From positions 1 through 64,000 of the forward strand of contig NZ_JBKQWY010000005.1 of NCBI RefSeq assembly GCF_047308265.1: a stretch of DNA of 64,000 nucleotides, read 5' to 3'. The position numbers were made by a program, and so were the translations under genes. Below are positions 51,799 to 61,793 of the stretch, in pieces. The first letter of the stretch is position 1, and every line of letters begins with the position of its first letter. The notes beneath the pieces were generated by a model. That model was given only the letters and a program-made list of their open reading frames with translations. It was not told where the DNA came from and did not search any database. The stretch comes from Maricaulis sp047308265. Its GTDB lineage: Bacteria; Pseudomonadota; Alphaproteobacteria; Caulobacterales; Maricaulaceae.

Positions 51799-52277
51799 AA
51801 CGCAATAAAGTGGGACAGTTTGACGGCTGGGATCTGCCCGACGCCTATATCCACCGGGTGACGGTGAAAGACAGCGATATGGACGAATTCGGCCACGCCA
51901 ATAATGCGCGCTATCTGGAATGGGCCGATGATGCCGCTTGGACGCACTGGTGGTCCCGGGGTTTCACGCGCGAACAGTGTCAGCAGGATGATCGCGGGAT
52001 CGCCATTATCCGTACCGAGGCGGATTATCTCGGACATGTGCGCGCGGGAGATGAACTCGACTGCGCGGTCTGGATCACCCAATCCGATGGCCGTTTCCGG
52101 GCCGAGCGCCAGTATCAGTTTCGCAAAGTGTCCGACGCATCGACTGTTTTTCGAGCCATCACCAAAGTGGTCTGCTTCCAGCTATCGACCGGCCGTCCGG
52201 CTCGGATGACACCAGTTTTCGCGCAGCACTATCAGGTCTTACCCTCGGTGGCTCAGGCACTTGTGACCGAAAATTAA
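51795..52277 (+). CDS. Acyl-CoA thioesterase (4HBT hotdog fold)
   Basis: A 160-residue hotdog-fold protein of the 4-hydroxybenzoyl-CoA thioesterase/YbgC group. The active-site region VKDSDMDEFGHANNARYLEW (about residues 24-43) holds the catalytic Asp and the HxNNxxYL motif, and the later ECLDCAVWIT-type strand is typical. It probably hydrolyses acyl-CoA thioesters. Its start overlaps the sfsA stop as ATGA, so the two are translationally coupled. Confidence 0.87.
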   Translation: MKRNKVGQFDGWDLPDAYIHRVTVKDSDMDEFGHANNARYLEWADDAAWTHWWSRGFTREQCQQDDRGIAIIRTEADYLGHVRAGDELDCAVWITQSDGRFRAERQYQFRKVSDASTVFRAITKVVCFQLSTGRPARMTPVFAQHYQVLPSVAQALVTEN

Positions 52278-52354
52278 CATCCGGTCAGATTGGCCACACA
52301 CTTTGTGACCCTTATACTTCCGCGCGAGAGGACATTGTGTCCGGGGAGCTTACA

Positions 52355-54013
52355 ATGAAATATCTGACCCACACGGTTGCCGCCTTGGCGACCTTGACCG
52401 TATCCGGTATGGCGATTGCCGCGGACGGCGACTTCACGCCGAATGTGTCACCGACCAATATCGAAGCGCATATCCGTTTCCTCGCCTCAGACTATCTCGC
52501 CGGCCGCGATGCCGGGTCTGATGGCTATGAAATCGCTGCCAATTATGTCGCCGCGCAATACCGCATGCTCGGCTTGGAACCAGCCGGGGATGACGGCTCG
52601 TATTTTGCTGCCGTGCCGATGCAGGACGTGCGCACCGATGTCGAGTTCGGCCAGTTCGAATTTGGCGGTGAGACCTATGGGCAGGGTGAAAGCGTCTATC
52701 TGTCGACCAATCCGAACCAGCTGGAATCAGCGGTCTCGGGCGAGCTGGTCTTTGTGGGATATGGCGTTTCTGCTGCCAATCGCGGCCATGATGACTATGC
52801 CGACGTGGATGTGGACGGCAAGATCGTCGTCGTGATGGGCGGCGTTCCCGGCGGTCTGCCGAGCGAGGAGCGCGCCCACCACAATTCCGGTACGACCAAG
52901 CGGGATGTGGCCGCCGCCCATGGCGCGGTCGGCATGATCAATCTGACAAGCTGGAGCGATGAACAGGTCAGCCAGTTTGCCGCGCGCGCGTCCAGCGCAT
53001 CGGCCGTGCGTCTGACCCCCGCCACAGGGCCGAACAGCTATGACCAGGTGACCGTCACCGCCAATGTGTCCGCCGACCTCGCCGCCGCTCTGTTTGAAGG
53101 CGCCGAGATGAGCCTGGAAGACGTGCAGGCAGCGATGAATGCCGACGAGCCGAGCTATCCGCGCTTTGACCTTGAAGGCACGGTCTCCATGCGTCAGCGC
53201 TCGCTGTCCGAACCGTTTGTGGACCCCAATGTCGTGGGCATGATCCGTGGTTCCGACCCGGAGCTGGCGGATGAATATGTCATCCTGACGGCCCACCTGG
53301 ACCATATCGGTAGCATGGGCACGTTTGGCCGTTCTTCCGGAGCCTGCCGGACCAATGATGACGAGGACCAGATCTGTAACGGGGCTCTGGACAATGCCTC
53401 GGGCATTTCCGTGATGCTGGAAACCGCCCGCACCTTCCAGGAACAGGGCACGCCGCGGCGGTCCGTGGTCTTTGTGGCGCTGGCTGCTGAAGAGAAGGGC
53501 CTGCTGGGGTCTGATCACTATGCACGCAATCCGACGGTTCCGGCCGATCAGATCGTGGCCAATGTGAACCTCGACATGCCGGTCATCGTGTATGAATTCT
53601 CCGACGTCGTGGCCTTCGGTGCCGACCACTCCAATCTGGGACCGATCGCCAGCCGTGCGGCGGCCCGCCTGGATGTTCAGGTCAGCCCGGACCCGCTGCC
53701 GGAACAATCCCTGTTCGTCCGCTCGGACCATTATCGCTTTGTGCAACAGGGTGTGCCCTCGCTCTTCCTGATGACGGGCTTTTCCTCTCCCGATCCGCGC
53801 TGGGACCAGGGCGAAGGGTTCATGGGCTTCCTCAACACCTATTATCACCGCCAGACCGACCAGCTGGACGGTGAAATGGAAGTGCTCTTCGACCAGGGCG
53901 CCAAATTCGCCAACATCAACTACATGATCGCGCGCGAAATCGCCGACAGTGACGAACGTCCGGCCTGGAATGAGGACAGCTTCTTTGGAAACCTGTACGG
54001 CCAGGACAACTGA
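52355..54013 (+). CDS. M28 family zinc aminopeptidase, exported
   Basis: A 552-residue secreted metallopeptidase. The signal peptide (about 1-23, ending AIAA) precedes a PA-type insert (about 120-260) inside an M28 peptidase domain. Zinc-binding residues appear in LTAHLDHIG (His, about 312), NGALDNASG (Asp, about 343), AAEEKGLLGS (Glu pair, about 378) and RSDHYRF (His, about 458). It likely removes N-terminal residues from peptides in the periplasm or outside. GGGGAGC precedes the ATG. A strong terminator follows. Confidence 0.9.
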   Translation: MKYLTHTVAALATLTVSGMAIAADGDFTPNVSPTNIEAHIRFLASDYLAGRDAGSDGYEIAANYVAAQYRMLGLEPAGDDGSYFAAVPMQDVRTDVEFGQFEFGGETYGQGESVYLSTNPNQLESAVSGELVFVGYGVSAANRGHDDYADVDVDGKIVVVMGGVPGGLPSEERAHHNSGTTKRDVAAAHGAVGMINLTSWSDEQVSQFAARASSASAVRLTPATGPNSYDQVTVTANVSADLAAALFEGAEMSLEDVQAAMNADEPSYPRFDLEGTVSMRQRSLSEPFVDPNVVGMIRGSDPELADEYVILTAHLDHIGSMGTFGRSSGACRTNDDEDQICNGALDNASGISVMLETARTFQEQGTPRRSVVFVALAAEEKGLLGSDHYARNPTVPADQIVANVNLDMPVIVYEFSDVVAFGADHSNLGPIASRAAARLDVQVSPDPLPEQSLFVRSDHYRFVQQGVPSLFLMTGFSSPDPRWDQGEGFMGFLNTYYHRQTDQLDGEMEVLFDQGAKFANINYMIAREIADSDERPAWNEDSFFGNLYGQDN

Positions 54014-54043
54014 GACTGATACCCTTTGAGGTGTAATGACAGG

Positions 54044-54077
54044 GCGCGCGCCGTTTCATACGGCGCGCGCTTTCGTT
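54044..54077 (+). terminator. Rho-independent terminator after the M28 peptidase gene
   Basis: GCGCGCGCCGT and ACGGCGCGCGC form an eleven-base-pair stem with a TTCAT loop, followed by TTTCGTTAT. It lies 30 bases after the peptidase stop codon and just before the map gene. Confidence 0.85.
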
Positions 54078-54081
54078 ATAT

Positions 54082-54942
54082 ATGGGTGTCTGGAGGGCCA
54101 GTGATTTGACGACTGAATACGAAGACGTCGGGGAATACTCGACGGAACCATCCCGCGACGGACGCATCAAGCTGCATGGACCGGACGGTTTTGAAGGCAT
54201 GCGCAAGGCCGGACATCTGGCCGCGAGCGTGCTCGATATGCTGGCTGAACACGTGCAGCCGGGCACAACAACCGCGTATCTGGATGACCTGACGCGAGAG
54301 TTTGTCTTCGCCCACGGCGCGACACCGGCCACGCTGTATTATCGCGGCTATCGGCATTCGCTCTGCACCTCGATCAATCACGTGGTTTGCCACGGTATTC
54401 CCGGCCCCAAACCACTCAAGAATGGCGATATCGTCAATATCGACGTGACCGTCGTGGTGGATGGCTGGCACGGGGATACGAGCCGCATGTTCATCGTAGG
54501 CGAACCGCGCCGCAAGGCCGAACTGCTCATCGACACGACCTATGAAGCCATGATGGCCGGCATCCATGCTATCAAGCCAGGCGTCACGCTGGGCACGATC
54601 GGCGCCATCATCCAGGAGTATGCAGAGGAACGCCGCTGCTCGATTGTCCGCGATTTCTGCGGTCATGGTCTCGGTCGCCTGTTCCATGACAGTCCGAACG
54701 TGCTGCACTTTGGTGAACGCGGCGAAGGCCCCGAGCTCAAGCCGGGCATGTTCTTCACGGTCGAACCCATGCTCAATCTGGGACGGCCGGATGTAAAAGT
54801 CCTGGCCGATGGCTGGACCGCCGTCACGCGGGATAAATCCCTCTCCGCCCAGTTCGAGCACTCAGTCGGCGTGACCGAGGACGGGGTGGAGATTTTCACT
54901 CAGTCTCCCAAAGGGCTGCACAAACCGCCCTACGCGCTCTGA
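54082..54942 (+). CDS. map: Methionine aminopeptidase, type I
   Basis: A 286-residue M24 metalloprotease that removes the initiator methionine from new proteins. The five metal ligands are visible: Asp in VNIDVTVVVDGWHGDTSRMF (two, about residues 114 and 125), His in CGHGLGRLFH, Glu in FFTVEPML and Glu in QFEHSV. The body from EGMRKAGHLAASVLDM is conserved. Either ATG 54082 or a TTG at 54106, which has GGAGGG upstream, may be the start. RadC follows 12 bases later. Confidence 0.94.
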   Translation: MGVWRASDLTTEYEDVGEYSTEPSRDGRIKLHGPDGFEGMRKAGHLAASVLDMLAEHVQPGTTTAYLDDLTREFVFAHGATPATLYYRGYRHSLCTSINHVVCHGIPGPKPLKNGDIVNIDVTVVVDGWHGDTSRMFIVGEPRRKAELLIDTTYEAMMAGIHAIKPGVTLGTIGAIIQEYAEERRCSIVRDFCGHGLGRLFHDSPNVLHFGERGEGPELKPGMFFTVEPMLNLGRPDVKVLADGWTAVTRDKSLSAQFEHSVGVTEDGVEIFTQSPKGLHKPPYAL

Positions 54943-54954
54943 TGAGGTTTGCGA

Positions 54955-55677
54955 ATGACCGGCGACATCCCATCCTCCGGTCATTCTCCATCACCCGTTG
55001 GCGCACCTGCCGATCATCTGGGTCACCGGGACCGCTTGCGTGACAAGCTGGTCTCGGGCGGTGGTGCAGGTCTGCATGATTATGAGCTGCTCGAACTCTA
55101 CCTGTTTCGCTGTATTCCGCGCCGGGATGTGAAACCCATAGCCAAGTCGCTGATCGCACGTTTCGGGGATCTGGGCGGTGTCGTCACGGCGCGTCCGGTA
55201 GACCTGGCGAGCGTGAAAGGGATCAGCGACAAGACGGCCGCAGAACTCGTTTTGATCCAGGCCCTGGCCGAGCGTCTGGCCCGCGAACAGGTGATCGGCC
55301 GACCGGTGATTGCCTCCTGGTCAGCCCTGATCACCTATTGCCGAACCGCACTTCAACATGCCCGGACCGAGGAGTTCCGGGTCATGTTCCTCGACCGCAA
55401 GAACCGGCTGGTTGCGGACGAAGTGCTGGGTCAGGGCACGATTGATCATGCGCCGGTCTATCCCCGTGAAGTGGTCAAGCGCGCCCTCGCGCACGAAGCC
55501 TCCGCCCTCATACTGGTGCACAATCACCCGTCCGGTGATGCCACACCTAGCCAGGCCGATATCGACATGACCCGCAGCCTGATGGAGATCTGCCGGCCCT
55601 TCGATATTGTCGTCCACGATCATTTGGTGATTGGGCGAGAAAACACGTCCAGTTTCAAAACCCTGGGATTGATGTAG
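54955..55677 (+). CDS. radC: RadC-family JAMM-domain protein
   Basis: A 240-residue RadC protein: an N-terminal helix-hairpin-helix region (about 40-110, with GGVVTARPVDLASVKGISDK) and a C-terminal JAMM metalloprotease-like domain with ILVHNHPSGDATPSQADID (about 182-200). RadC homologues are widespread; the E. coli protein's repair role was withdrawn, and the function remains unclear. GAGG precedes the ATG at 54955. Confidence 0.93.
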   Translation: MTGDIPSSGHSPSPVGAPADHLGHRDRLRDKLVSGGGAGLHDYELLELYLFRCIPRRDVKPIAKSLIARFGDLGGVVTARPVDLASVKGISDKTAAELVLIQALAERLAREQVIGRPVIASWSALITYCRTALQHARTEEFRVMFLDRKNRLVADEVLGQGTIDHAPVYPREVVKRALAHEASALILVHNHPSGDATPSQADIDMTRSLMEICRPFDIVVHDHLVIGRENTSSFKTLGLM

Positions 55678-55702
55678 CCGCATGTATCGCTAGTGTGTCG
55701 CG

Positions 55703-57448
55703 ATGATACGTGTCTTTGTCCTGTCCGCCCTCGCCGTCCTGATCGGACTTGTTACAATCGGTCTCCTGCTCGCCCGTTCGCCCGGACAGGTCGAGCACCA
55801 GGTGTTTTATGGCGGCCAGATTCTTCTGCCCGATGGCGAAACCGTGCAGGCCCTGCACGTCCATAACGGCCGGATCGCTGCACTGGGCGACGCCGACACC
55901 CTTATGAGATCCGTGCCCTGGGGGACACGCCGGATAGATCTGGACGGTGCGGTCCTGACCGCCGGACTGATCGAACCTCATACCCACCCACTGGCGACCG
56001 CCCTTCTGGGCGCGGCCACCGATGTCAGCGGGATTACCCATGCCGACCGCACCTCGATCATGGCCGAGCTCGAGACCGCCGCTCAAAGCTCCGGCCCCAC
56101 ACCCTGGGTCATCGCCTTTGGCTGGGATCCGGCCATGATGGATGGTCTGGACGCCCCAAGCCTTGCGGAACTGGACTCGCTGAGCCCCGACCGCCCGCTG
56201 ATCATTCTCACCCAGATGATGCATGAGGCCTTCATCAATAGTGCGGCCATAGAGGCCGCCGGACTGACGGCGCAGACACCCGACCCGGAAGGTGGGCATT
56301 TTGATCGGGACGAGACCGGAGCCCTGACCGGACGCATAGTGGAGGTGTCAGCAATCCAGGCCGTTATGGCTGCCGCGCCCGAGGCCCCTGATGCCGCCTT
56401 GCGCTTCTTGCTGTTCAACGCGTTCAATGCCTATGCGGATGCGGGATACACCACGATTGGAGCAGCCTCCCTGGTCGGACGGGCGCGAGACCCGGTGGCG
56501 CTTTATGCCGCCGAGGCGCTCGCCGAACGGGCCGTCCTCAACACCGTGCTCTACACCGCTCCTGAGAACCGCCAGCACGCCCAGGACATGCTGGACACAC
56601 CCGCACAATCCAACGCCGTGGTCCGCCTCGCCGGGATCAAGTTCTGGATGGACGGCTCCCCCTATGTCGGGGGGGCAGCACTGGCCGAACCCTATACACG
56701 CTCCCCCTTCACCGACACGGTGATCCATCTGCCTCAGGGGTGGCGCGGCTCCCTCCTGACGTCTGCGCAGGAGGCGCAGGATCTGATCACAGCGGCCAAT
56801 GCGGGCGGATACCAGGTCGCCATTCATGCCCAGGGCGAAACCGCCATTGATGCGGCCCTCGATGCCATTGAAGCCGCGGGCGGTGGGCCACATCGCCTGG
56901 AACACCTCGCCCTGATCACCCCGGAACAGATCGAGCGCGCCAATGAGATGGGCGTGTCGCTGAGCTTTTTTATCGATCACATCCGGTTCTACGGTCATAT
57001 GTTGCCGGATCTGGTCGGAGAGGCACGCACGGCGCGCTACATGCCCGTCGGTGCCGCGCTCGCCCAGGCCGAGACCGTGACCCTGCATGGAGATCATCCC
57101 GCCACGCCCATCAACGCGCTTCGCGTGATGGAGACGGCCACGGCGCGTCAGGCCCGGTTGGGCGGGCGGGTTTTGGCCCCCGATGAACGGATTTCGCGTC
57201 TGGATGCCCTGAACATGATGACCCTGTCCGCCGCCCGCCAGCTGGGGCTGGAGGATGAGACCGGGTCGATCGAACTGGGCAAGCGCGCTGATCTGACCTG
57301 TTTCACTGAAAATCCGCTCGACGCCGAGTTCGCTGACATCGACATCTGCGGCACCTGGATTGGCGGGCGCAAGACCGATACCCGATCCTGGTCGCTGCGC
57401 GCGACCGGACGAATGCTGTCTGCAGCGTGGGCGATGAGCTTTGGTTAG
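55703..57448 (+). CDS. Amidohydrolase family (YtcJ-like) protein with membrane anchor
   Basis: A 581-residue amidohydrolase_3 enzyme. An N-terminal hydrophobic segment (about 3-23) suggests export or a membrane anchor. Metal ligands appear in EPHTHPLATA (about residues 92-101) and in the second set near HAQGETAID (about 375) and HRLEHLALI (about 397). The C-terminus ends LDALNMMTLSAARQLGLEDE, typical of the YtcJ group. It probably hydrolyses an amide or related bond; the substrate is unknown. It overlaps the convergent glyoxalase-like gene by four bases. Confidence 0.85.
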   Translation: MIRVFVLSALAVLIGLVTIGLLLARSPGQVEHQVFYGGQILLPDGETVQALHVHNGRIAALGDADTLMRSVPWGTRRIDLDGAVLTAGLIEPHTHPLATALLGAATDVSGITHADRTSIMAELETAAQSSGPTPWVIAFGWDPAMMDGLDAPSLAELDSLSPDRPLIILTQMMHEAFINSAAIEAAGLTAQTPDPEGGHFDRDETGALTGRIVEVSAIQAVMAAAPEAPDAALRFLLFNAFNAYADAGYTTIGAASLVGRARDPVALYAAEALAERAVLNTVLYTAPENRQHAQDMLDTPAQSNAVVRLAGIKFWMDGSPYVGGAALAEPYTRSPFTDTVIHLPQGWRGSLLTSAQEAQDLITAANAGGYQVAIHAQGETAIDAALDAIEAAGGGPHRLEHLALITPEQIERANEMGVSLSFFIDHIRFYGHMLPDLVGEARTARYMPVGAALAQAETVTLHGDHPATPINALRVMETATARQARLGGRVLAPDERISRLDALNMMTLSAARQLGLEDETGSIELGKRADLTCFTENPLDAEFADIDICGTWIGGRKTDTRSWSLRATGRMLSAAWAMSFG

Positions 57449-57834
57449 GTCGGTTCAATCGGCTGCCACAGCTCGATCTTCACGCCGTTCGGGTCCATGA
57501 TCCAGGCGAAACGGCCATAGTCGAAATCCTGCGGCTCGCCCTCCAGCGCAATGCCCTTATCCGCAAGACGCGCCAGCATCGACTCCATATCGTCGATCAT
57601 CAGATTGATCATGAAGGGATGGGATGAGGGTTTGAAATAATCCGTACCCGACTTGAAGCCTGAAAAAATGGTCCGCGCGCCCATCGGGAAGGCCCTGGCG
57701 CTGTCGGCATGCACAAAATCAGCACCACCATAATCATTGATGGTCAATCCGAGCACATCCTTGTACCAGGCCATCAACCCGTCCGGATCGACACACTGGA
57801 AAAAGACGCCGCCGACCCCGATCACATTTGCCAT
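57445..57834 (-). CDS. VOC (glyoxalase/bleomycin-resistance-like) protein
   Basis: A 129-residue protein with the paired beta-alpha-beta-beta-beta units of the vicinal oxygen chelate superfamily. It has VFFQCVDPDGLMAWYKDVLGL (about 9-29) and a C-terminal RFAWIMDPNGVKIELWQP typical of VOC proteins, with Glu as a likely metal ligand. It could be a glyoxalase, dioxygenase or drug-binding protein. It stands alone, opposite the amidohydrolase and threonine synthase genes. Confidence 0.88.
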   Translation of the reverse strand: MANVIGVGGVFFQCVDPDGLMAWYKDVLGLTINDYGGADFVHADSARAFPMGARTIFSGFKSGTDYFKPSSHPFMINLMIDDMESMLARLADKGIALEGEPQDFDYGRFAWIMDPNGVKIELWQPIEPT

Positions 57835-57903
57835 TGCCCACTCCCTATCTTTTCAAAGCAGATTAAGCTGTGAACCGACAGATTGCACGGAGAAACCACC
57901 ATC

Positions 57904-59121
57904 ATGCCCGCCACCTATTATTCGCATCTGGAATGTTCCGAGACGGGTGAGATCTTCGCCAAGGAGCAACCGCACAATCTGTCGGACACGGGCAAGCCCC
58001 TGCTCGCGCGTTATGATCTGATGCATGCACGCGAGGAGATTGACCGCGATGCTATCGCGGCCCGCCCGGGCGGGTTCTGGAAATGGCGCGAAATCCTGCC
58101 GGTGGCGCGGGATGAGGATGTGTGCGCGTTGGGCGAGATCGACACACCGCTGATCGAGACCCCGGCGACCGCCCGGGCGTCGGGCGCTACGGGCCGGGTC
58201 TGGGTCAAGGATGAAGGGCGCCTGCCCACCGGGAGTTTCAAGGCGCGCGGTCTGGCGCTGGCCGTCGCCATGGCGCACAGTTTTGGCATCAAGCGCCTCG
58301 CCATGCCCACCAATGGCAATGCCGGTGCAGCCCTTTCCGCCTATGCCAGTCGACTGGGCATGGAAAGCTATTGTTTTGCGCCGGACGACACGCCCGAAGT
58401 GAATATTCGCGAAATGGCACTGCAGGGCGCGCAGGTGTTCCGGGTCAATGGCTATATCCATCACTGCGGAGCGCTGGTCGGGGCCGGCAAGGAGGCCATG
58501 GGCTGGTTTGATGTCTCGACCCTGAAAGAGCCCTTCCGCATTGAAGGCAAGAAAACCATGGGGCTGGAACTGGCCCATCAGCTCGGTTGGCGCCTGCCGG
58601 ACGCGATCTTCTACCCCACCGGCGGTGGAACGGGTCTGATCGGCATGTGGAAGGCATTCGACGAAATGGAGAAGCTGGGCTGGATCGGTCCGGAACGCCC
58701 TATGATGATCGCCGTCCAGGCCGAAGGCTGTGCGCCCATCGTCAAGGCCTGGAACGAGGAACAGCCCCATGCCGAGGAATGGCTGGATGCGCAGACATCG
58801 GCCATGGGTATTCGTGTGCCCAAGGCCATTGGCGATTTCCTGATCCTGCGCGCCTGTCAGGAAAGTGGCGGATTTGCCATATCTGTCTCGGAAGACCAGA
58901 TCGAGACCGCCCGCACCCGCTGTGCCCGCGAAGACGGTCTTCTGCTCTGCCCGGAGGGCGCAGCCACACTCGCTGCGATGGAAAAATCAATCGCGGACGG
59001 GCTGATCGAGGCCGATGCAGAGTGCGTTCTGTTCAACTGCGGATCAGGCCTGAAATACGCCATGCCGGATACCTCACGCACGCTGGACCGGCATCAGGAG
59101 ATTGATTGGGGGTCGCTGTGA
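57904..59121 (+). CDS. thrC: Threonine synthase
   Basis: A 405-residue PLP-dependent threonine synthase, converting O-phosphohomoserine to threonine. The PLP lysine lies in LPTGSFKARGLA (about residues 105-116). The phosphate-binding TNGNAGAALSAYA (about 137-149) and YPTGGGTGLIGMWKA (about 238-252) are conserved. It belongs to the fold-type II short class. It could be a related threonine-ammonia-lyase-like enzyme, but the N-terminal CxETG element (CSETGEIF) favours threonine synthase. ACGGAG precedes the ATG at 57904. Confidence 0.87.
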   Translation: MPATYYSHLECSETGEIFAKEQPHNLSDTGKPLLARYDLMHAREEIDRDAIAARPGGFWKWREILPVARDEDVCALGEIDTPLIETPATARASGATGRVWVKDEGRLPTGSFKARGLALAVAMAHSFGIKRLAMPTNGNAGAALSAYASRLGMESYCFAPDDTPEVNIREMALQGAQVFRVNGYIHHCGALVGAGKEAMGWFDVSTLKEPFRIEGKKTMGLELAHQLGWRLPDAIFYPTGGGTGLIGMWKAFDEMEKLGWIGPERPMMIAVQAEGCAPIVKAWNEEQPHAEEWLDAQTSAMGIRVPKAIGDFLILRACQESGGFAISVSEDQIETARTRCAREDGLLLCPEGAATLAAMEKSIADGLIEADAECVLFNCGSGLKYAMPDTSRTLDRHQEIDWGSL

Positions 59122-59136
59122 TCCCCAAATCCCCGT

Positions 59137-60813
59137 TCACTCATCTGCCGAACTCGCCCGGAATTTATTGGTGATGGGATAGCGGCGATCGCGTCCGAAA
59201 TTCTTCGATCCGATTTTCACCCCCGGCGGAGCCTGGCGACGTTTGTATTCGGCGAAATAGAGCAGGTTCTCGACGCGCTTGACGGTCGCGGCATCAAATC
59301 CGGCATCAACCAGTTCGCGCGCGCTTTTTTCATCCTCGATGAGGCCTGTCAGAATGGCATCGAGAACATCATAATCCGGCAGGCTGTCCTGATCGGTCTG
59401 GTCTTCGCGCAATTCCGCACTGGGCGGTTTGGTAATGATACGATCGGGGATGACAACACCGCCCGGCCCCTCGCCCACACCCTCCACCTGTTCATTGCGC
59501 CAGCGCGCCAGGCGGAACACATCGGTTTTATAGACGTCCTTGAGCGCGTTATAGCCGCCATTCATATCGCCATAGAGGGTCGCATACCCCACAGCCATTT
59601 CGGACTTGTTCCCGGTGGACAGGACCATCGGACCGAATTTGTTGGACAAGGCCATCAGGATCACACCCCGGGCGCGCGATTGAAGGTTTTCCTCCGTCGT
59701 GTCCGGTTCGGTTCCGCGGAACGGTGTCTTGAGCACGCTGTCGAACCCGGCAATCACCGGTTCCACATCAATGATGTCATACCGCACACCCAGCGCCCGG
59801 GCGCAGGCCTCTGCATCGTCCAGACTGTCCTGGCTGGTGTATTTGGACGGCATCATCACGGCCCACACCTTGTCAGGGCCCAGCGCATCCACAGCGATCG
59901 CCGCGCTCAATGCGCTGTCGATACCGCCGGACATGCCCAGGACAACACCGGGAAATCCGTTCTTGGTGACATAATCACCCAAGGCCCGGCTCATGGCTCG
60001 CCAGTCGGCGTCCAGCCCCGTGCGCATCGGTTCGCGGGATGCGCCGTCGCACACCCAGCCCGTCTCGGTCCGCGTCCAGTGTGCAACGTCCATCTGCGCA
60101 TCAAAACCGGCCAGCCGTTGGACTTCATCCCCTGCGGTATCGCGCGCAAAACTAGCCCCGTCGAAGACGAGTTCATCCTGTCCGCCCACCTGGTTGACGA
60201 AGACCAGAGCCTTGTCGCCCGACCAGCTCTCATACCAGCGCGAAAACGTGTCCCAGCGTTCTTGCTCGATCGAACGGCGCCAGGGGGAGCCATTGATGGA
60301 GATGAAGAAATCCGCACCCTGATCGATCAGGGCCTGGGGTACGTGAGGCAGCCAGATATCCTCGCAGATCGGCAGGCCCAGCTTCAGGCCGCGCCAGTTC
60401 ACAATCTCCGGCAGAGGGCCGGCATCAAATACGCGTTTTTCGTCGAAGACCGCATAATTGGGCAGGTCGTGCTTGAACCGGAGCGCGAAAATCCGCCCCT
60501 CATCCAGCAGGGCCACAGCATTGTGGAGCTTGTCTCCCTCGCGCCACGGCGTGCCGATGAGAATGGCCGGTCCCTCACCTGCACTCAGCGGCGCCAGCGC
60601 GTCCAGGGCGGCGTGACAGGCGGTAATGGCCGCGCGTTTGAGCACGAGGTCTTCCGGCGGATAGCCCGTCAGAAACAGTTCGGGGAAGACAATGAGATCC
60701 ACACCGCGGGCGCGCGCTTCCGCATGCGCAGCCTTGGCCATGGCAAGATTGCCCGCGATATCTCCGAGAACCGGATTGAGCTGGGCAGACAGGATGGACA
60801 AACGATCGCTCAT
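59137..60813 (-). CDS. nadE: Glutamine-dependent NAD+ synthetase
   Basis: A 558-residue two-domain NAD synthetase. The N-terminal nitrilase-type glutaminase (about 1-255) has the catalytic Glu in FPELFLTGYPPED, Lys in FKHDLPNYAVFDE and Cys in GLPICEDIW. The C-terminal synthetase (about 275-558) has the SGGIDSALSAAIAVD ATP-binding loop. It forms NAD from deamido-NAD using glutamine, consistent with the family's glutamine-tunnel architecture. The ATG at 60813 is preferred over one nine bases upstream. Confidence 0.95.
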   Translation of the reverse strand: MSDRLSILSAQLNPVLGDIAGNLAMAKAAHAEARARGVDLIVFPELFLTGYPPEDLVLKRAAITACHAALDALAPLSAGEGPAILIGTPWREGDKLHNAVALLDEGRIFALRFKHDLPNYAVFDEKRVFDAGPLPEIVNWRGLKLGLPICEDIWLPHVPQALIDQGADFFISINGSPWRRSIEQERWDTFSRWYESWSGDKALVFVNQVGGQDELVFDGASFARDTAGDEVQRLAGFDAQMDVAHWTRTETGWVCDGASREPMRTGLDADWRAMSRALGDYVTKNGFPGVVLGMSGGIDSALSAAIAVDALGPDKVWAVMMPSKYTSQDSLDDAEACARALGVRYDIIDVEPVIAGFDSVLKTPFRGTEPDTTEENLQSRARGVILMALSNKFGPMVLSTGNKSEMAVGYATLYGDMNGGYNALKDVYKTDVFRLARWRNEQVEGVGEGPGGVVIPDRIITKPPSAELREDQTDQDSLPDYDVLDAILTGLIEDEKSARELVDAGFDAATVKRVENLLYFAEYKRRQAPPGVKIGSKNFGRDRRYPITNKFRASSADE

Positions 60814-60863
60814 GCCCGCCACTTAGTCCCAAGTGACGGGCGGCGCAAGAGATCGGGCAATCT

Positions 60864-61793
60864 CTAGCTGCCGTAAACGCGCTCGCCATCCACGGCCCGG
60901 GCGGCATCCAATGCGCGCAGGCCGGCGATCCCCGGGACCACGACCGGCGATTTATTGATCACCGAGTCGAGAAAGGCCGAGACATTGGCGCCCAGGCTGT
61001 CCTTAGCGCGTGGATCCTCGCCAAAGTCCGGATTGAGGTCGTGCGGCGTATTATTCACGAAGGTCTTGGCGACGAAATCAATGTCCAGCGTGCCGCTTTC
61101 ATATTCGACATGCATGGTGCGCGCCCGGTCGTCATGGACCCGGCTGGAGGTCAGCTCGGCCACACAGCCGTTCTCAAAAGTCAGGACGGCCTTGGCGATA
61201 TCAGGATGACCGAAACGGCCTTCATCCACCTCACCCTCGACACTCCTGACCGGCGCTCCGGCCAGCGCGATGGCCAGATCGAGATCATGGATCATCAGAT
61301 CGAGCGTCACAGAGACATCGAGATTGCGGTCCGATGGCGGCCCCATGCGCTGGGCAATAATGCGCTTGGGTTGCTCGGCGACCCGCATCAGTCCCATCGC
61401 CTCGAACACGAAGCGTTCTTGGTGTCCCACTTGCAGCACGCAGCCATGGCTGGCGGCCAGGCCGACCATTTCCCGGGCTTCTTCCACACTCGCCGCCACA
61501 GGTTTTTCAACCAGGACATGACGCCCCCGCGCCAGCGCCGAGGCCGCGGCCTCGAAGTGATAGATGGCCGGGCTCGCCACAGTGATCACATCACAGTCGA
61601 GAATCAGCTCCCGCGCCGTCTCATAGGCGCGACCCCCAAATTTCTCGGCCAGCGCAGCGGCCTTGGCCAGATCCGGATCAAAGACCCCGACCAGTTCAGC
61701 CCGCGGCTCGGCCGCATATTTGGACGCGTGATAACCGCCGAAGACACCTGCTCCGACAACGCCCGCTTTCACACTCGTGATGTCGGATGTCAT
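60864..61793 (-). CDS. Gfo/Idh/MocA-family oxidoreductase
   Basis: A 309-residue NAD(P)-dependent oxidoreductase. The Rossmann fold opens with AGVVGAGVFGGYHASKY (about residues 9-25), and the conserved EKP motif is in GRHVLVEKPVA (about 94-104). The C-terminal half forms the family's beta-sheet dimer domain with HDLDLAIAL. The substrate, probably a sugar or nucleotide sugar, cannot be read. It is encoded 50 bases upstream of nadE on the same strand; GGAATGAG precedes the ATG. Confidence 0.87.
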   Translation of the reverse strand: MTSDITSVKAGVVGAGVFGGYHASKYAAEPRAELVGVFDPDLAKAAALAEKFGGRAYETARELILDCDVITVASPAIYHFEAAASALARGRHVLVEKPVAASVEEAREMVGLAASHGCVLQVGHQERFVFEAMGLMRVAEQPKRIIAQRMGPPSDRNLDVSVTLDLMIHDLDLAIALAGAPVRSVEGEVDEGRFGHPDIAKAVLTFENGCVAELTSSRVHDDRARTMHVEYESGTLDIDFVAKTFVNNTPHDLNPDFGEDPRAKDSLGANVSAFLDSVINKSPVVVPGIAGLRALDAARAVDGERVYGS